Assembly: GCF_007858275.1 (NCBI RefSeq)
Contig: NZ_VFEV01000010.1
Location: 96,345-160,344, forward strand
Source: Pseudomonas proteolytica
Lineage (GTDB): Bacteria; Pseudomonadota; Gammaproteobacteria; Pseudomonadales; Pseudomonadaceae
DNA: 64,000 nucleotides
Direction: 5' to 3'
Shown here: in pieces, positions 55,122-63,820 of the stretch
Position numbering within the stretch: the first letter of the stretch is position 1
Layout of the letters: each line of letters begins with the position of its first letter
Position numbers and translations under genes: made by a program
The notes under the pieces: generated by a model
The model's input: the letters and a program-made list of their open reading frames with translations, nothing else
Databases searched by the model: none
Told to the model about the DNA's origin: nothing

Positions 55122-56585
55122 ATGGAATTCACGATCCAACACTTTATCGCGCTTGCGCCGCTGCTGATTACCAGCCTCACCATTGTGGTGGTGATGCTGG
55201 CAATCGCCTGGCGCCGCAATCACTCGCAGACGTTCCTGCTGTCCACCGCAGGCCTGAACCTGGCCTTGCTGTCGATTATCCCGGCACTCAAGGTCGCCCC
55301 GCTGGCGGTCACCCCGCTGGTCATGATCGATGACTTCGCGCTGCTGTACACCGCGTTGATCCTCGTTGCGACACTGGCCTGCGTCACCCTCGCCCACGCT
55401 TACCTCGGCGAAGGCGGCACCGGCTACCCGGGCAACCGCGAAGAGCTGTACCTGCTGATCCTGCTGGCTGCGGCCGGCGGTATCGTGCTGGTCAGCGCGC
55501 AGCACCTGGCCGGTTTGTTCATCGGCCTGGAACTGCTGTCGATCCCGACCTACGGCCTGGTGGCGTACGCCTTCTTCAACAAGCGCTCCCTGGAAGCCGG
55601 CATCAAGTACATGGTGCTGTCGGCCGCCGGCTCCGCGTTCCTGTTGTTCGGTATGGCCCTGCTCTACGCCGAAGCCGGCAGCCTGAGCTTCAGCGGTATC
55701 GGCCACGCCCTGGCCACCACCAGCATGCCTGCGCCCATCGCCCAACTGGGCCTGGCCATGATGCTGATCGGCCTGGCGTTCAAGCTGTCGCTGGTACCGT
55801 TCCACCTGTGGACCCCAGACGTGTACGAAGGCGCCCCGGCGCCAGTGGCCGCGTTCCTGGCAACCGCCTCTAAGGTTGCAGTGTTTGCGGTGATGGTGCG
55901 TCTGTTCCAGATCTCCCCTGCCGCCAACACCGGCGTGCTGAGCGACGTGCTGACCGTGATCGCCATTGCGTCGATCCTATTCGGTAACCTGCTGGCCCTG
56001 ACCCAGAACAACCTCAAACGTCTGCTGGGTTACTCGTCCATCGCCCACTTCGGCTACCTGCTGATCGCCCTGGTGGCGAGCAAAGGCCTGGCCGTGGAAG
56101 CCATCGGCGTGTACCTGGTCACCTACGTGATCACCAGCCTCGGCGCGTTTGGCGTGATTACCCTGATGTCCTCGCCTTACAAAGGCCGTGACGCCGACGC
56201 CCTGTACGAATACCGCGGCCTGTTCTGGCGCCGTCCGTACCTGACCGCCGTGCTGACCGTGATGATGCTGTCCCTGGCCGGCATCCCGCTGACCGCAGGT
56301 TTTATCGGCAAGTTCTACATCGTCGCAACCGGTGTCGAAGCGCACGAATGGTGGCTGGTTGCCTCCCTGGTGCTGGGCAGTGCCATCGGCGTGTTCTACT
56401 ACCTGCGCGTGATGGTCACCCTGTACCTGATCGAGCCAAACCTGCGCCGTGTGGATGCCGAGTTGCACTGGGAACAGAAAGCAGGCGGCGTGATGCTGCT
56501 GGCTATCGCCCTGCTGGCATTCTTCCTGGGCGTGTACCCACAACCGTTGCTCACCCTGGTGCAGCATGCGGTGATGGCGGGTTGA
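55122..56585 (+). CDS. nuoN: NADH-quinone oxidoreductase subunit N
   Basis: The 487-aa third antiporter-like pump is the last gene of the operon. Visible signatures are [40 protein letters not shown] and [21 protein letters not shown] terminator stands 26 bp after the stop. Confidence 0.97.
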   Translation: MEFTIQHFIALAPLLITSLTIVVVMLAIAWRRNHSQTFLLSTAGLNLALLSIIPALKVAPLAVTPLVMIDDFALLYTALILVATLACVTLAHAYLGEGGTGYPGNREELYLLILLAAAGGIVLVSAQHLAGLFIGLELLSIPTYGLVAYAFFNKRSLEAGIKYMVLSAAGSAFLLFGMALLYAEAGSLSFSGIGHALATTSMPAPIAQLGLAMMLIGLAFKLSLVPFHLWTPDVYEGAPAPVAAFLATASKVAVFAVMVRLFQISPAANTGVLSDVLTVIAIASILFGNLLALTQNNLKRLLGYSSIAHFGYLLIALVASKGLAVEAIGVYLVTYVITSLGAFGVITLMSSPYKGRDADALYEYRGLFWRRPYLTAVLTVMMLSLAGIPLTAGFIGKFYIVATGVEAHEWWLVASLVLGSAIGVFYYLRVMVTLYLIEPNLRRVDAELHWEQKAGGVMLLAIALLAFFLGVYPQPLLTLVQHAVMAG

Positions 56586-56610
56586 TCGCTTAAGCTCAAG
56601 CAGTAAACAG

Positions 56611-56634
56611 AACGGCACCTTAGGGTGCCGTTTT
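56611..56634 (+). terminator. Intrinsic terminator of the nuo operon
   Basis: AACGGCACC-TTAG-GGTGCCGTTTT followed by GCG is a perfect nine-bp stem with a four-T tail. Confidence 0.85.
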
Positions 56635-56701
56635 GCGTTTCTGGGAAAGGTTCAAGCTCCCTGCCCCTCAAGGAATATTCCTTACTGAAATGCCTCCGTG
56701 T

Positions 56702-56719
56702 CTGGCATATACCTGCCAG
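56702..56719. promoter_or_regulatory. Candidate toxin-antitoxin operator, CTGGCA-N6-TGCCAG
   Basis: A 6-bp-arm palindrome about 100 bp before higB, with another CTGGCA half-site at 56778-56783. Toxin-antitoxin operons are autoregulated by their antitoxin-toxin complex, so a palindrome here is expected. The distance from the start codon is rather long, so this remains tentative. Confidence 0.3.
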
Positions 56720-56821
56720 AGCCGCTCGTATGGTGTATGCGCTTTAGGAAGAATCCCACGTCAGGCTCACTTGACCCCTGGCAGATGGGCCACCAAACTA
56801 TACGCAGGCTACGTACAGAAC

Positions 56822-57166
56822 ATGGATGCTCTATTTATCGAATTGCCGCCCTTTGAGCGGTACCGCAAGGACTACCTGACTGACGAACTGTTTCACGGCT
56901 TTCAACAAGAGCTAATGAAGAACCCCGAAGCGGGAGCCGTGATGGAAGGCACCGGTGGGTTACGCAAGCTGCGCTTCGTCGATGAACGACGAAACAAAGG
57001 CAAACGGGGTGGATTACGCGTCATCTACTACTGGTGGTCAGGCGGCACTCAATTTTGGTTGTTCACGCTGTACGGCAAGCACGAGCAAAGCGACTTGAGC
57101 CCACAACACAAAAAAGCCCTCAAGCAACTGCTGGACAGGGAAATCAACGCGAGAGGATTCACATGA
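56822..57166 (+). CDS. higB: HigB-type mRNA interferase toxin (RelE/ParE superfamily)
   Basis: The 114-residue basic protein has the HigB2 pattern: IELPPFERYRKDYLTDELFH, EGTGGLRKLRFVDERRNKGK, RGGLRVIYYWWSGG and LFTLYGKHEQSDLSPQHKKA. This is the RelE-like fold that cuts mRNA on the ribosome. The toxin comes first, with the antitoxin overlapping by four bases, the usual higBA order. The ATG at 56822 gives the family length (about 110 residues). A ribosome site before it is weak, consistent with low toxin translation. Confidence 0.85.
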   Translation: MDALFIELPPFERYRKDYLTDELFHGFQQELMKNPEAGAVMEGTGGLRKLRFVDERRNKGKRGGLRVIYYWWSGGTQFWLFTLYGKHEQSDLSPQHKKALKQLLDREINARGFT

Positions 57167-57477
57167 AACGTGACATTTATTCCGAACTGGTCGAAGGCTT
57201 CGATGCCTTGGCCAACGAGCGCCAAGGCAAGGTCACCCTACGTACTCATACCGTGCAGCAAAACAAACTGGCCCCTCTTACCGCTGAAGACGTGATTGCA
57301 GTACGACAACAACTCAATCTTTCCCGTGCTGTATTTGCCATGTACCTACGCACCAATACACGCACCCTGGAAAACTGGGAGCAAGGTCGCGCACGCCCCA
57401 ATGCCCAGGCAGCCACGTTGATTCGTCTGGTATCAAAATTCCCGGATACGGTGGAGCGCCTGGCGTTGCTTAGCTGA
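57163..57477 (+). CDS. higA: HigA-type antitoxin, XRE-family helix-turn-helix
   Basis: The 104-aa protein starts MKRDIYSELVEGFDALANER, the toxin-binding N-terminal region of HigA2-type antitoxins, and has a C-terminal XRE helix-turn-helix (VIAVRQQLNLSRAVFAMYLR, TNTRTLENWEQGRARPNAQA). It should neutralise HigB and repress the operon. Strength comes from the pairing with the neighbouring toxin and the matched length to V. cholerae HigA2. The GAGAGGATTCAC leader gives AGAGGA as ribosome site. Confidence 0.88.
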   Translation: MKRDIYSELVEGFDALANERQGKVTLRTHTVQQNKLAPLTAEDVIAVRQQLNLSRAVFAMYLRTNTRTLENWEQGRARPNAQAATLIRLVSKFPDTVERLALLS

Positions 57478-57507
57478 TCGTAGGTGAAGCGATCTTTCCC
57501 ACATCAG

Positions 57508-57536
57508 CAAAAACGGCACCTCACGGTGCCGTTTTG
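57508..57536. terminator. Bidirectional terminator between higA and the transporter operon
   Basis: CAAAAACGGCACC-TCA-CGGTGCCGTTTTG is a perfect stem that ends both converging units. Confidence 0.88.
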
Positions 57537-57550
57537 CTATCCGCCCTACC

Positions 57551-59293
57551 TCACTTGCGCGCCGCCTCCCACGACTTGAGCAAATCGGCATAGTTCACGG
57601 TTTCACCCTTGGGTTTCTCGTTCGCCAGTTTCGGCTTCGGTGCGCCCGGCTGGTCGAACCAGTACTGGGCATCGCGCTCGGGGTTCATCTTCGGCCCGCA
57701 GATCGGCTGCACTTTGGAGCGCTCCAGGCGCGTCATGATCGCGTCCTGGTCCTTGGCCAGGCCATCCAGCGCCTGTTGCGGGGTTTTCTCGCCGCTGGCG
57801 GCTTCCGAAATGTGGCTCCACCACAGTTGGGCCAGGCGCGGATAATCCGGCACGTTGGTGCCCGTCGGTGTCCACTGCACCCGCGCCGGGCTGCGGTAGA
57901 ACTCCACCAGGCCGCCGAGTTTGGGGGCTAGGTCGGTCATGGCCTGGGAGTTGATGTCGGATTCGCGGATGGGCGTCAGGCCGACGATGGTTTTTTTCAG
58001 GGAAACGGTTTTCGACGTCACGAACTGCGCGTAGAGCCAAGCCGCGAGTTTTTGTTTCTCAGGCGTGGACTTGAGGAACGTCCAGGAACCCACGTCCTGA
58101 TACCCCAGCTTCATCCCCTCCTCCCAATACGGCCCGCGTGGCGACGGTGCCATGCGCCACTTCGGCGTGCCGTCGGCGTTCATCACCGGCAAGCCGGGCT
58201 TGGTCATGTCAGCGGTAAAGGCGGTATACCAGAAGATCTGCTGCGCGATGTTGCCCTGGGACGGCACCGGCCCGGACTCGGAGAAGGTCATGCCTGCCGC
58301 TTCCGGTGGCGCATAGGCGCGCATCCAGTCGACATACTTCTGCGTGGCAAATACCGCAGCCGGGCCGTTGGTGTCGCCGCCACGGGTCACGCTAGACCCC
58401 ACCGGGTGGCAATCCTCGACCCGGATCCCCCACTCGTCCACCGGCAAGCCGTTGGGCAGGCCCTTGTCGCCACCACCGGCCATGGAGAACCAGGCATCGG
58501 TAAAGCGCCAACCCAGGGAAGGATCTTTCTTGCCGTAGTCCATATGGCCATACACGCGCTTGCCGTCGATTTCCTTGACGTCTTCACTGAAGAACTTGGC
58601 GATGTCCTCATAGGCCGACCAGTTCACTGGCACGCCCAGTTCATAGCCGTACTTTTCCTTGAACTTGGCCTTGAGGTCGGCGCGCTCGAACCAGTCGGCA
58701 CGGAACCAGTAGAGGTTAGCGAACTGCTGGTCGGGCAACTGATAGATCTTGCCGTCCGGCGCGGTGGTAAACGAGATGCCGATAAAGTCCTTGAGGTCCA
58801 GGGTCGGCGAGGTGAAGTCCTTGCCTTCGTTGGCCATCAGGTCGGTGATGGACTCGGTCTTGCCATAGCGAAAGTGCGTGCCAATCAGGTCGGAATCGTT
58901 GACCCAACCGTCATAGATATTCTTGTCCGACTGCATCTGGGTTTGCAGTTTCTCCACCACGTCGCCTTCCTGCAGCAGGTCGTGGGTCAGCTTGATCCCG
59001 GTGATTTCACTGAAGGCCTTGGCCAGCACCTTGGATTCGTACTCGTGGGTGGTGAGGGTTTCCGACACCACATTGATCTTCATCCCACGAAACGGCTCGG
59101 CGGCCTTGATAAACCACTTCAGTTCTTCAAGCTGCTGGGCCTCCGTCAGGGTGGACGGTTTGAACTCGCTGCCGATCCACTTCTTCGCGGCATCTTCGTA
59201 CGCATCGGCCCAGGCCACAGCACTCAAACCGCTGAGGGCCAAGACGGCGGCCAATGAAATGCTATGTCGCAGCTTATTGTTTTTATCGAACAT
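57551..59293 (-). CDS. Periplasmic substrate-binding protein of the GlpSTPQUV-type ABC importer (GlpV-like)
   Basis: The 580-aa extracellular solute-binding protein (family 1) has a signal peptide (MFDKNNKLRHSISLAAVLAL, then SGLSAVAWA) and a mature domain starting DAYEDAAKKWIGSEFKPSTL. It is larger than most sugar-binding proteins and matches GlpV from rhizobial glycerol importers. The start at 59293 follows CAGGAGGTCTCT, a strong ribosome site; upstream codons in the frame include the repeat at 59343. It is last in the operon, separated from the DUF2160 gene by a 166-bp gap that holds a REPIN. The substrate (glycerol or another polyol) is inferred. Confidence 0.78.
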   Translation of the reverse strand: MFDKNNKLRHSISLAAVLALSGLSAVAWADAYEDAAKKWIGSEFKPSTLTEAQQLEELKWFIKAAEPFRGMKINVVSETLTTHEYESKVLAKAFSEITGIKLTHDLLQEGDVVEKLQTQMQSDKNIYDGWVNDSDLIGTHFRYGKTESITDLMANEGKDFTSPTLDLKDFIGISFTTAPDGKIYQLPDQQFANLYWFRADWFERADLKAKFKEKYGYELGVPVNWSAYEDIAKFFSEDVKEIDGKRVYGHMDYGKKDPSLGWRFTDAWFSMAGGGDKGLPNGLPVDEWGIRVEDCHPVGSSVTRGGDTNGPAAVFATQKYVDWMRAYAPPEAAGMTFSESGPVPSQGNIAQQIFWYTAFTADMTKPGLPVMNADGTPKWRMAPSPRGPYWEEGMKLGYQDVGSWTFLKSTPEKQKLAAWLYAQFVTSKTVSLKKTIVGLTPIRESDINSQAMTDLAPKLGGLVEFYRSPARVQWTPTGTNVPDYPRLAQLWWSHISEAASGEKTPQQALDGLAKDQDAIMTRLERSKVQPICGPKMNPERDAQYWFDQPGAPKPKLANEKPKGETVNYADLLKSWEAARK

Positions 59294-59342
59294 AGAGACC
59301 TCCTGGTTGATTTCAGACGGGTCCGACAGAAGCCCCGCCCCG

Positions 59343-59442
59343 TGTAGGAGCGAGCTTGCTCGCGAAAAACCCCAAGACACCGCGTTAATCCAGACAACCT
59401 GCGTTATCGTTGACGACTTTCGCGAGCAAGCTCGCTCCTACA
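59343..59442. repeat. REPIN inside the ABC transporter operon
   Basis: Arms TGTAGGAGCGAGCTTGCTCG and CGAGCAAGCTCGCTCCTACA flank about 52 bases between the DUF2160 and substrate-binding protein genes. The structured repeat probably stabilises the downstream binding-protein message, a known effect of REP sequences. Confidence 0.9.
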
Positions 59443-59459
59443 GGGGTATGGGGACCACC

Positions 59460-59735
59460 TCAGCCCCAACGCATCACAGACAACAGCCACACCACAGACA
59501 GCGCGGACGCCACCCAGATGCTCCAGCCGGTAACGCCGATCACCAGCAGATGCAGGTAGGCGCTCCCGAGAAGACCGATAAACAAGCGATCACCACGTGT
59601 CGTGCTGATCGGTAACAAACCGCGCCGGGGAATGCTCGGCGAGCGCAGTTCCCACGTGGTCATGCCTGCCAGCAACAAGGCAATTGCCGCAAAAAACAGC
59701 GCAGTCGGGGTGGTCCAGGCCATCCATTCCATCAT
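59460..59735 (-). CDS. DUF2160 small membrane protein (GlpU-like)
   Basis: The 91-residue protein has two or three hydrophobic helices (TPTALFFAAIALLLAGMTTW, GLLGSAYLHLLVIGVTGWSI, ALSVVWLLSVMRW). DUF2160 proteins occur specifically between permease and binding protein in glycerol-type ABC operons; their role is unknown. The ATG at 59735 is chosen because TGAGGAAACG gives a ribosome site. It is 7 bp after the second permease. Confidence 0.8.
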   Translation of the reverse strand: MMEWMAWTTPTALFFAAIALLLAGMTTWELRSPSIPRRGLLPISTTRGDRLFIGLLGSAYLHLLVIGVTGWSIWVASALSVVWLLSVMRWG

Positions 59736-59742
59736 CGTTTCC

Positions 59743-60543
<801 letters not shown>

Positions 60544-60553
60544 GTTGGCGGCC

Positions 60554-61420
60554 TCAGCGGTTGGCGTCGGAGTGGGTCATGGCGGTGTAGAACAGCCAGG
60601 ACACCAACAGGATGATCAGGAAATACACCAGGGAAAACGCGGCAGCCGGGCCCAGGTCGAATTGACCGACAGCCATCTGGGTCAGGGTCTGACTGAGAAA
60701 GGTCGTCGCATTTCCCGGCCCACCGCCGGTCAGTACAAAAGGCTCGGTATAGATCATGAAACTGTCCATAAAACGCAGCATCACCGCGATCAGCAGCACG
60801 CTCTTCATCTTCGGCAGTTGGATATGTCGGAATACGGCCCAGGCCGATGCCCGATCAATCCGCGCCGCCTGGTAGTACACATCCGGTATAGCCCGCAGCC
60901 CCGAGTAGCAGAGCAGCGCCACCAGGGATGTCCAGTGCCATACATCCATCACCAGCACCGTGACCCAGGCATCCATGGTGTTGGCGGCGTAGTTGTAGTT
61001 GATGCCCATGGCATTCAGGCTCGAGCCCAGCAGGCCGATATCGGCACGGCCGAAGATCTGCCAGATGGTGCCGACGACGTTCCACGGGATCAGCAGCGGG
61101 ATGGCCATCACAATCAGCACCAGGGACGACCAGCGGCCTTTGGTGGGCATGGTCAGGGCAATGGCAATACCCAGGGGGATCTCGATCAGCAACACACATG
61201 CCGAATAGATGAACTGGCGCAACAGCGAGTCATGCAGACGTGGGTCCAGCAGCACTTGTTTGTACCAGTCGGCCCCGACGAAATAGCGGCTGGACTGATC
61301 GAAAATGTCCTGCACCGAGTAGTTGACCACGGTCATCATCGGGATCACCGCACTGAACGCCACCAGCAGGAACACCGGCAACACCAGCCACCAGGCCTTG
61401 TTGTTCTGCACCTTGTTCAT
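60554..61420 (-). CDS. ABC transporter permease 1 (GlpP-like)
   Basis: The 288-residue protein has about six hydrophobic helices and an EAA-like loop (RAIPDVYYQAARIDRASAWA, then VFRHIQLPKMKS). The ATG at 61420 (MNKVQNNKAWWLVLPVFLLV) is chosen because it overlaps the upstream ATPase stop (ATGA) and the protein then begins at the first membrane helix; the frame's ATG at 61465 adds a non-hydrophobic leader that overlaps the ATPase. Confidence 0.88.
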   Translation of the reverse strand: MNKVQNNKAWWLVLPVFLLVAFSAVIPMMTVVNYSVQDIFDQSSRYFVGADWYKQVLLDPRLHDSLLRQFIYSACVLLIEIPLGIAIALTMPTKGRWSSLVLIVMAIPLLIPWNVVGTIWQIFGRADIGLLGSSLNAMGINYNYAANTMDAWVTVLVMDVWHWTSLVALLCYSGLRAIPDVYYQAARIDRASAWAVFRHIQLPKMKSVLLIAVMLRFMDSFMIYTEPFVLTGGGPGNATTFLSQTLTQMAVGQFDLGPAAAFSLVYFLIILLVSWLFYTAMTHSDANR

Positions 61421-62514
61421 GGCCGCGCCTCCAGCAGGTAATCGTCGGCATACACCATCAGCCATTGCGCCGGAAAACTGATCGAGGCCCGGCCCTCGGG
61501 CACCGGTTTGTCTTCGGCCAGACGCACTTTCAACGGCGCGCCGTCGAGGTTGAGGGTCAGGATCTTGTAGGTGCCCAGGTCTTCGACATGTATGACGTCG
61601 GCTTGCAACGCGTCGGTATTGGGCTCATCCCAGACATGGATAAACTCGGGACGAATACCGACCTGGAGTTTTTTGTAGTCCTTTTCCGCGAGTTGCCACT
61701 GCTGCACCTCGGACAACGCCAGATGTGTTCCGCCAAACCGTACCCCACCTGCATCGGCCTGCACCTCAATCAGATTCATCCCCGGGCTACCGATGAAATA
61801 GCCGACAAAGGTATGACTGGGACGCTCGAACAACTCCCGCGGTGTGCCGAACTGCACAATCTGCCCGCCGTACATCACCGCTATCTTGTCGGCAAAGGTC
61901 GAGGCCTCCAATTGGTCGTGGGTGACGTAGACCATGGTGATGTTGAACTGCTCGTGGATCTGCTTGAGCTTGCGCCGCAGTTTCCACTTCAGGTGCGGAT
62001 CGATCACCGTCAGCGGCTCGTCGAACAGAATCGCGGAGACGTCATCGCGCACCAGGCCACGGCCCATTGAGACCTTTTGCTTTTCATCGGCACTGAGGTT
62101 GCGGGCTTTTTTGCCCAGCAGGTTCTGCAGGTCGAGCACTTCGGCAATTTCCTGCACCTTGCTGTGCACTTTCGCCTCGGCCATCCCCTGGTTACGCAGG
62201 GGGAATGCCAGGTTATCGAACACCGTCATGGTGTCGTAGACCACCGGGAACTGGAACACCTGAGCGATATTGCGCTTTTCCGGGGTGAGGTCATTCACCA
62301 CCGTGCTGTCGAACAGCACCTGGCCTTCCGAAGGGCTGAGCAAGCCGGAGATGATGTTGAGTAAGGTTGACTTGCCACAGCCCGAAGGACCGAGCAAGGC
62401 GTAGGCGCCGCCCTGCTCCCAGATGTGGTTCATTTCGCGAATGGCGTAATCTTCAGGCCCTGCAGGTGTAGGGCTGTAGCTATGCGCCAGGTTCTGCAAA
62501 TGGATCTCGGCCAT
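61417..62514 (-). CDS. ABC transporter ATPase 2 (GlpT-like), degenerate signature motif
   Basis: The 365-aa ATPase has an intact Walker A (GPSGCGKST, residues 42-50), Q-loop Q88, Walker B with Glu166 (ILFDE) and the switch His199 (YVTHDQ). The signature motif is LSADE at 140-144 in place of LSGGQ. The C-terminal part is a TOBE/MalK-type regulatory domain. It overlaps the next gene by four bases and abuts ATPase 1 through a one-base overlap. Partner degeneracy is described under findings. Confidence 0.88.
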   Translation of the reverse strand: MAEIHLQNLAHSYSPTPAGPEDYAIREMNHIWEQGGAYALLGPSGCGKSTLLNIISGLLSPSEGQVLFDSTVVNDLTPEKRNIAQVFQFPVVYDTMTVFDNLAFPLRNQGMAEAKVHSKVQEIAEVLDLQNLLGKKARNLSADEKQKVSMGRGLVRDDVSAILFDEPLTVIDPHLKWKLRRKLKQIHEQFNITMVYVTHDQLEASTFADKIAVMYGGQIVQFGTPRELFERPSHTFVGYFIGSPGMNLIEVQADAGGVRFGGTHLALSEVQQWQLAEKDYKKLQVGIRPEFIHVWDEPNTDALQADVIHVEDLGTYKILTLNLDGAPLKVRLAEDKPVPEGRASISFPAQWLMVYADDYLLEARP

Positions 62515-63608
62515 CAGGCAACCCTCGCGACACGACGCCCGGGGGCCTGGACCAACCGGCCCTGGCCATCGAACACAAACAGTTTATGGGTCGGAATATA
62601 GATCCGGATCGGCGCATCCACGTCGTACTCGTGGACTCCCGGCAGGTGCAGCACCAGCAAGAAATGCTCGCTGCGCACATGCAGGAAGGTTTCCGAGCCG
62701 CTGATCTCCGCCACTTCCACGGTTACCGCCAGTTCCAGGTCATCGTCGTTGCTGGGCACCAGGCTGATATGGCTGGGGCGCACGCCGAACCGGAACTCGC
62801 CCTCACCAATCGGGCGCAGGTCCACGTTCAACGGAAAGTGCACATCGTTGGCGAAACTCACTTCATTACCGCTGATACGCCCCGGCATCAGGTTGATGGG
62901 CGGTTCGGAAAACAGCTCGGCCGCCAATACCGTCTGCGGTTGGTGATAGACCTCGGCGGCCTTGCCGCTCTGGATCACCCGACCTTCGTGGAGGATGGTC
63001 GTGGTGCCGCCCAGCGCCAAGGCCTCGTTGGGCTCCGTGGTGGCATAGATGGCAATGGTGTTGCGAGCCTTGAACAGCTCGCGCATTTCCTGACGCAGCT
63101 CTTCACGCAGTTTGTAGTCCAGGTTCACCAGCGGCTCGTCGAACAGAATCAATTCGGCGTCCTTCACCAGCGCCCGGGCCATGGCCGTGCGTTGCTGCTG
63201 GCCACCGGACAGCTCCAGGGGATGACGTTGCAGGAACTTGTCGATGCGCAGCATCTTCGCGGTTTCCAGCACCTTGCTGCGGATCAGTTCGTTGGACACC
63301 CCGGCCTGGCGCAAAGGCGAGGCGATGTTCTCGAACACGGTCATGGTCGGGTAGTTGATGAACTGCTGGTACACCATTGAAACATTGCGCAAGCGCACTG
63401 GCTTGTGGGTGACATCGACGCCGTTCATCAGGATGCGCCCGTTGTCAGGCTTGTCCAGGCCGGCCATCAGGCGCATCAGGCTGGTTTTGCCAGACAGCGT
63501 ACGGCCCAGCAACACATTGAAGGAGCCGGCTTCAAAGCGCAGGTTGGCGTCGTCGATCCAGGTCTGGCCTTCGACAACGCGGGTCACATGTTCCAGGGTC
63601 AATGACAT
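62514..63608 (-). CDS. ABC transporter ATPase 1 (GlpS-like), missing switch histidine
   Basis: The 364-aa ATPase has Walker A GRTLSGKT (35-42), Q81, canonical LSGGQ (133-137) and Walker B LILFDE (153-158). At the H-loop position it has YATTEP, so the switch histidine (normally THDQ) is Thr191. A C-terminal TOBE/MalK-type domain follows. It is first in a six-gene minus-strand operon: ATPase 1, ATPase 2, permease 1, permease 2, DUF2160, binding protein. The order matches glpSTPQUV of Rhizobium. A sigma-54-type promoter stands upstream. Confidence 0.88.
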   Translation of the reverse strand: MSLTLEHVTRVVEGQTWIDDANLRFEAGSFNVLLGRTLSGKTSLMRLMAGLDKPDNGRILMNGVDVTHKPVRLRNVSMVYQQFINYPTMTVFENIASPLRQAGVSNELIRSKVLETAKMLRIDKFLQRHPLELSGGQQQRTAMARALVKDAELILFDEPLVNLDYKLREELRQEMRELFKARNTIAIYATTEPNEALALGGTTTILHEGRVIQSGKAAEVYHQPQTVLAAELFSEPPINLMPGRISGNEVSFANDVHFPLNVDLRPIGEGEFRFGVRPSHISLVPSNDDDLELAVTVEVAEISGSETFLHVRSEHFLLVLHLPGVHEYDVDAPIRIYIPTHKLFVFDGQGRLVQAPGRRVARVA

Positions 63609-63650
63609 GACACGCCCTTTTTCTTATTGGAATTGTTCTTCCAAGGTCAG

Positions 63651-63668
63651 AGCGAGTTTCGTGCCAAT
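63651..63668 (-). promoter_or_regulatory. Candidate sigma-54 promoter of the ABC operon
   Basis: Read on the minus strand, TTGGCACGAAACTCGCT matches TGGCACG-N4-TTGCT with one mismatch (TCGCT); GG at 63665-63664 and GC at 63653-63652 are spaced exactly 10 bases apart, the defining feature. The start codon is at 63608, about 44 bases downstream of the -12 GC, so a start site near 63640 fits. Confidence 0.65.
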
Positions 63669-63719
63669 AACAAAAAGCATTTATTTAATAGGGACTTAGG
63701 CAGAACCGTTGCTCAGTGC

Positions 63720-63789
63720 TGAACAGAAATGAACATTCACAGCTGAACAATTGAACAACCGCCGGGTTGACAATGAACAGTTCTGAACA
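63720..63789. promoter_or_regulatory. Array of six TGAACA repeats upstream of the sigma-54 promoter
   Basis: TGAACA begins at 63720, 63730, 63744, 63752, 63774 and 63784. The first pair and last pair are each spaced 10 bp, one helical turn. The last pair includes GAACAGTTC (63775-63783), an inverted repeat. The array lies about 55-125 bp upstream of the -24 element, where an enhancer-binding protein would be expected to bind. No function has been shown. Confidence 0.5.
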
Positions 63790-63820
63790 ACACTGAATAA
63801 GCTCAGCAAAACCGTTCAAC

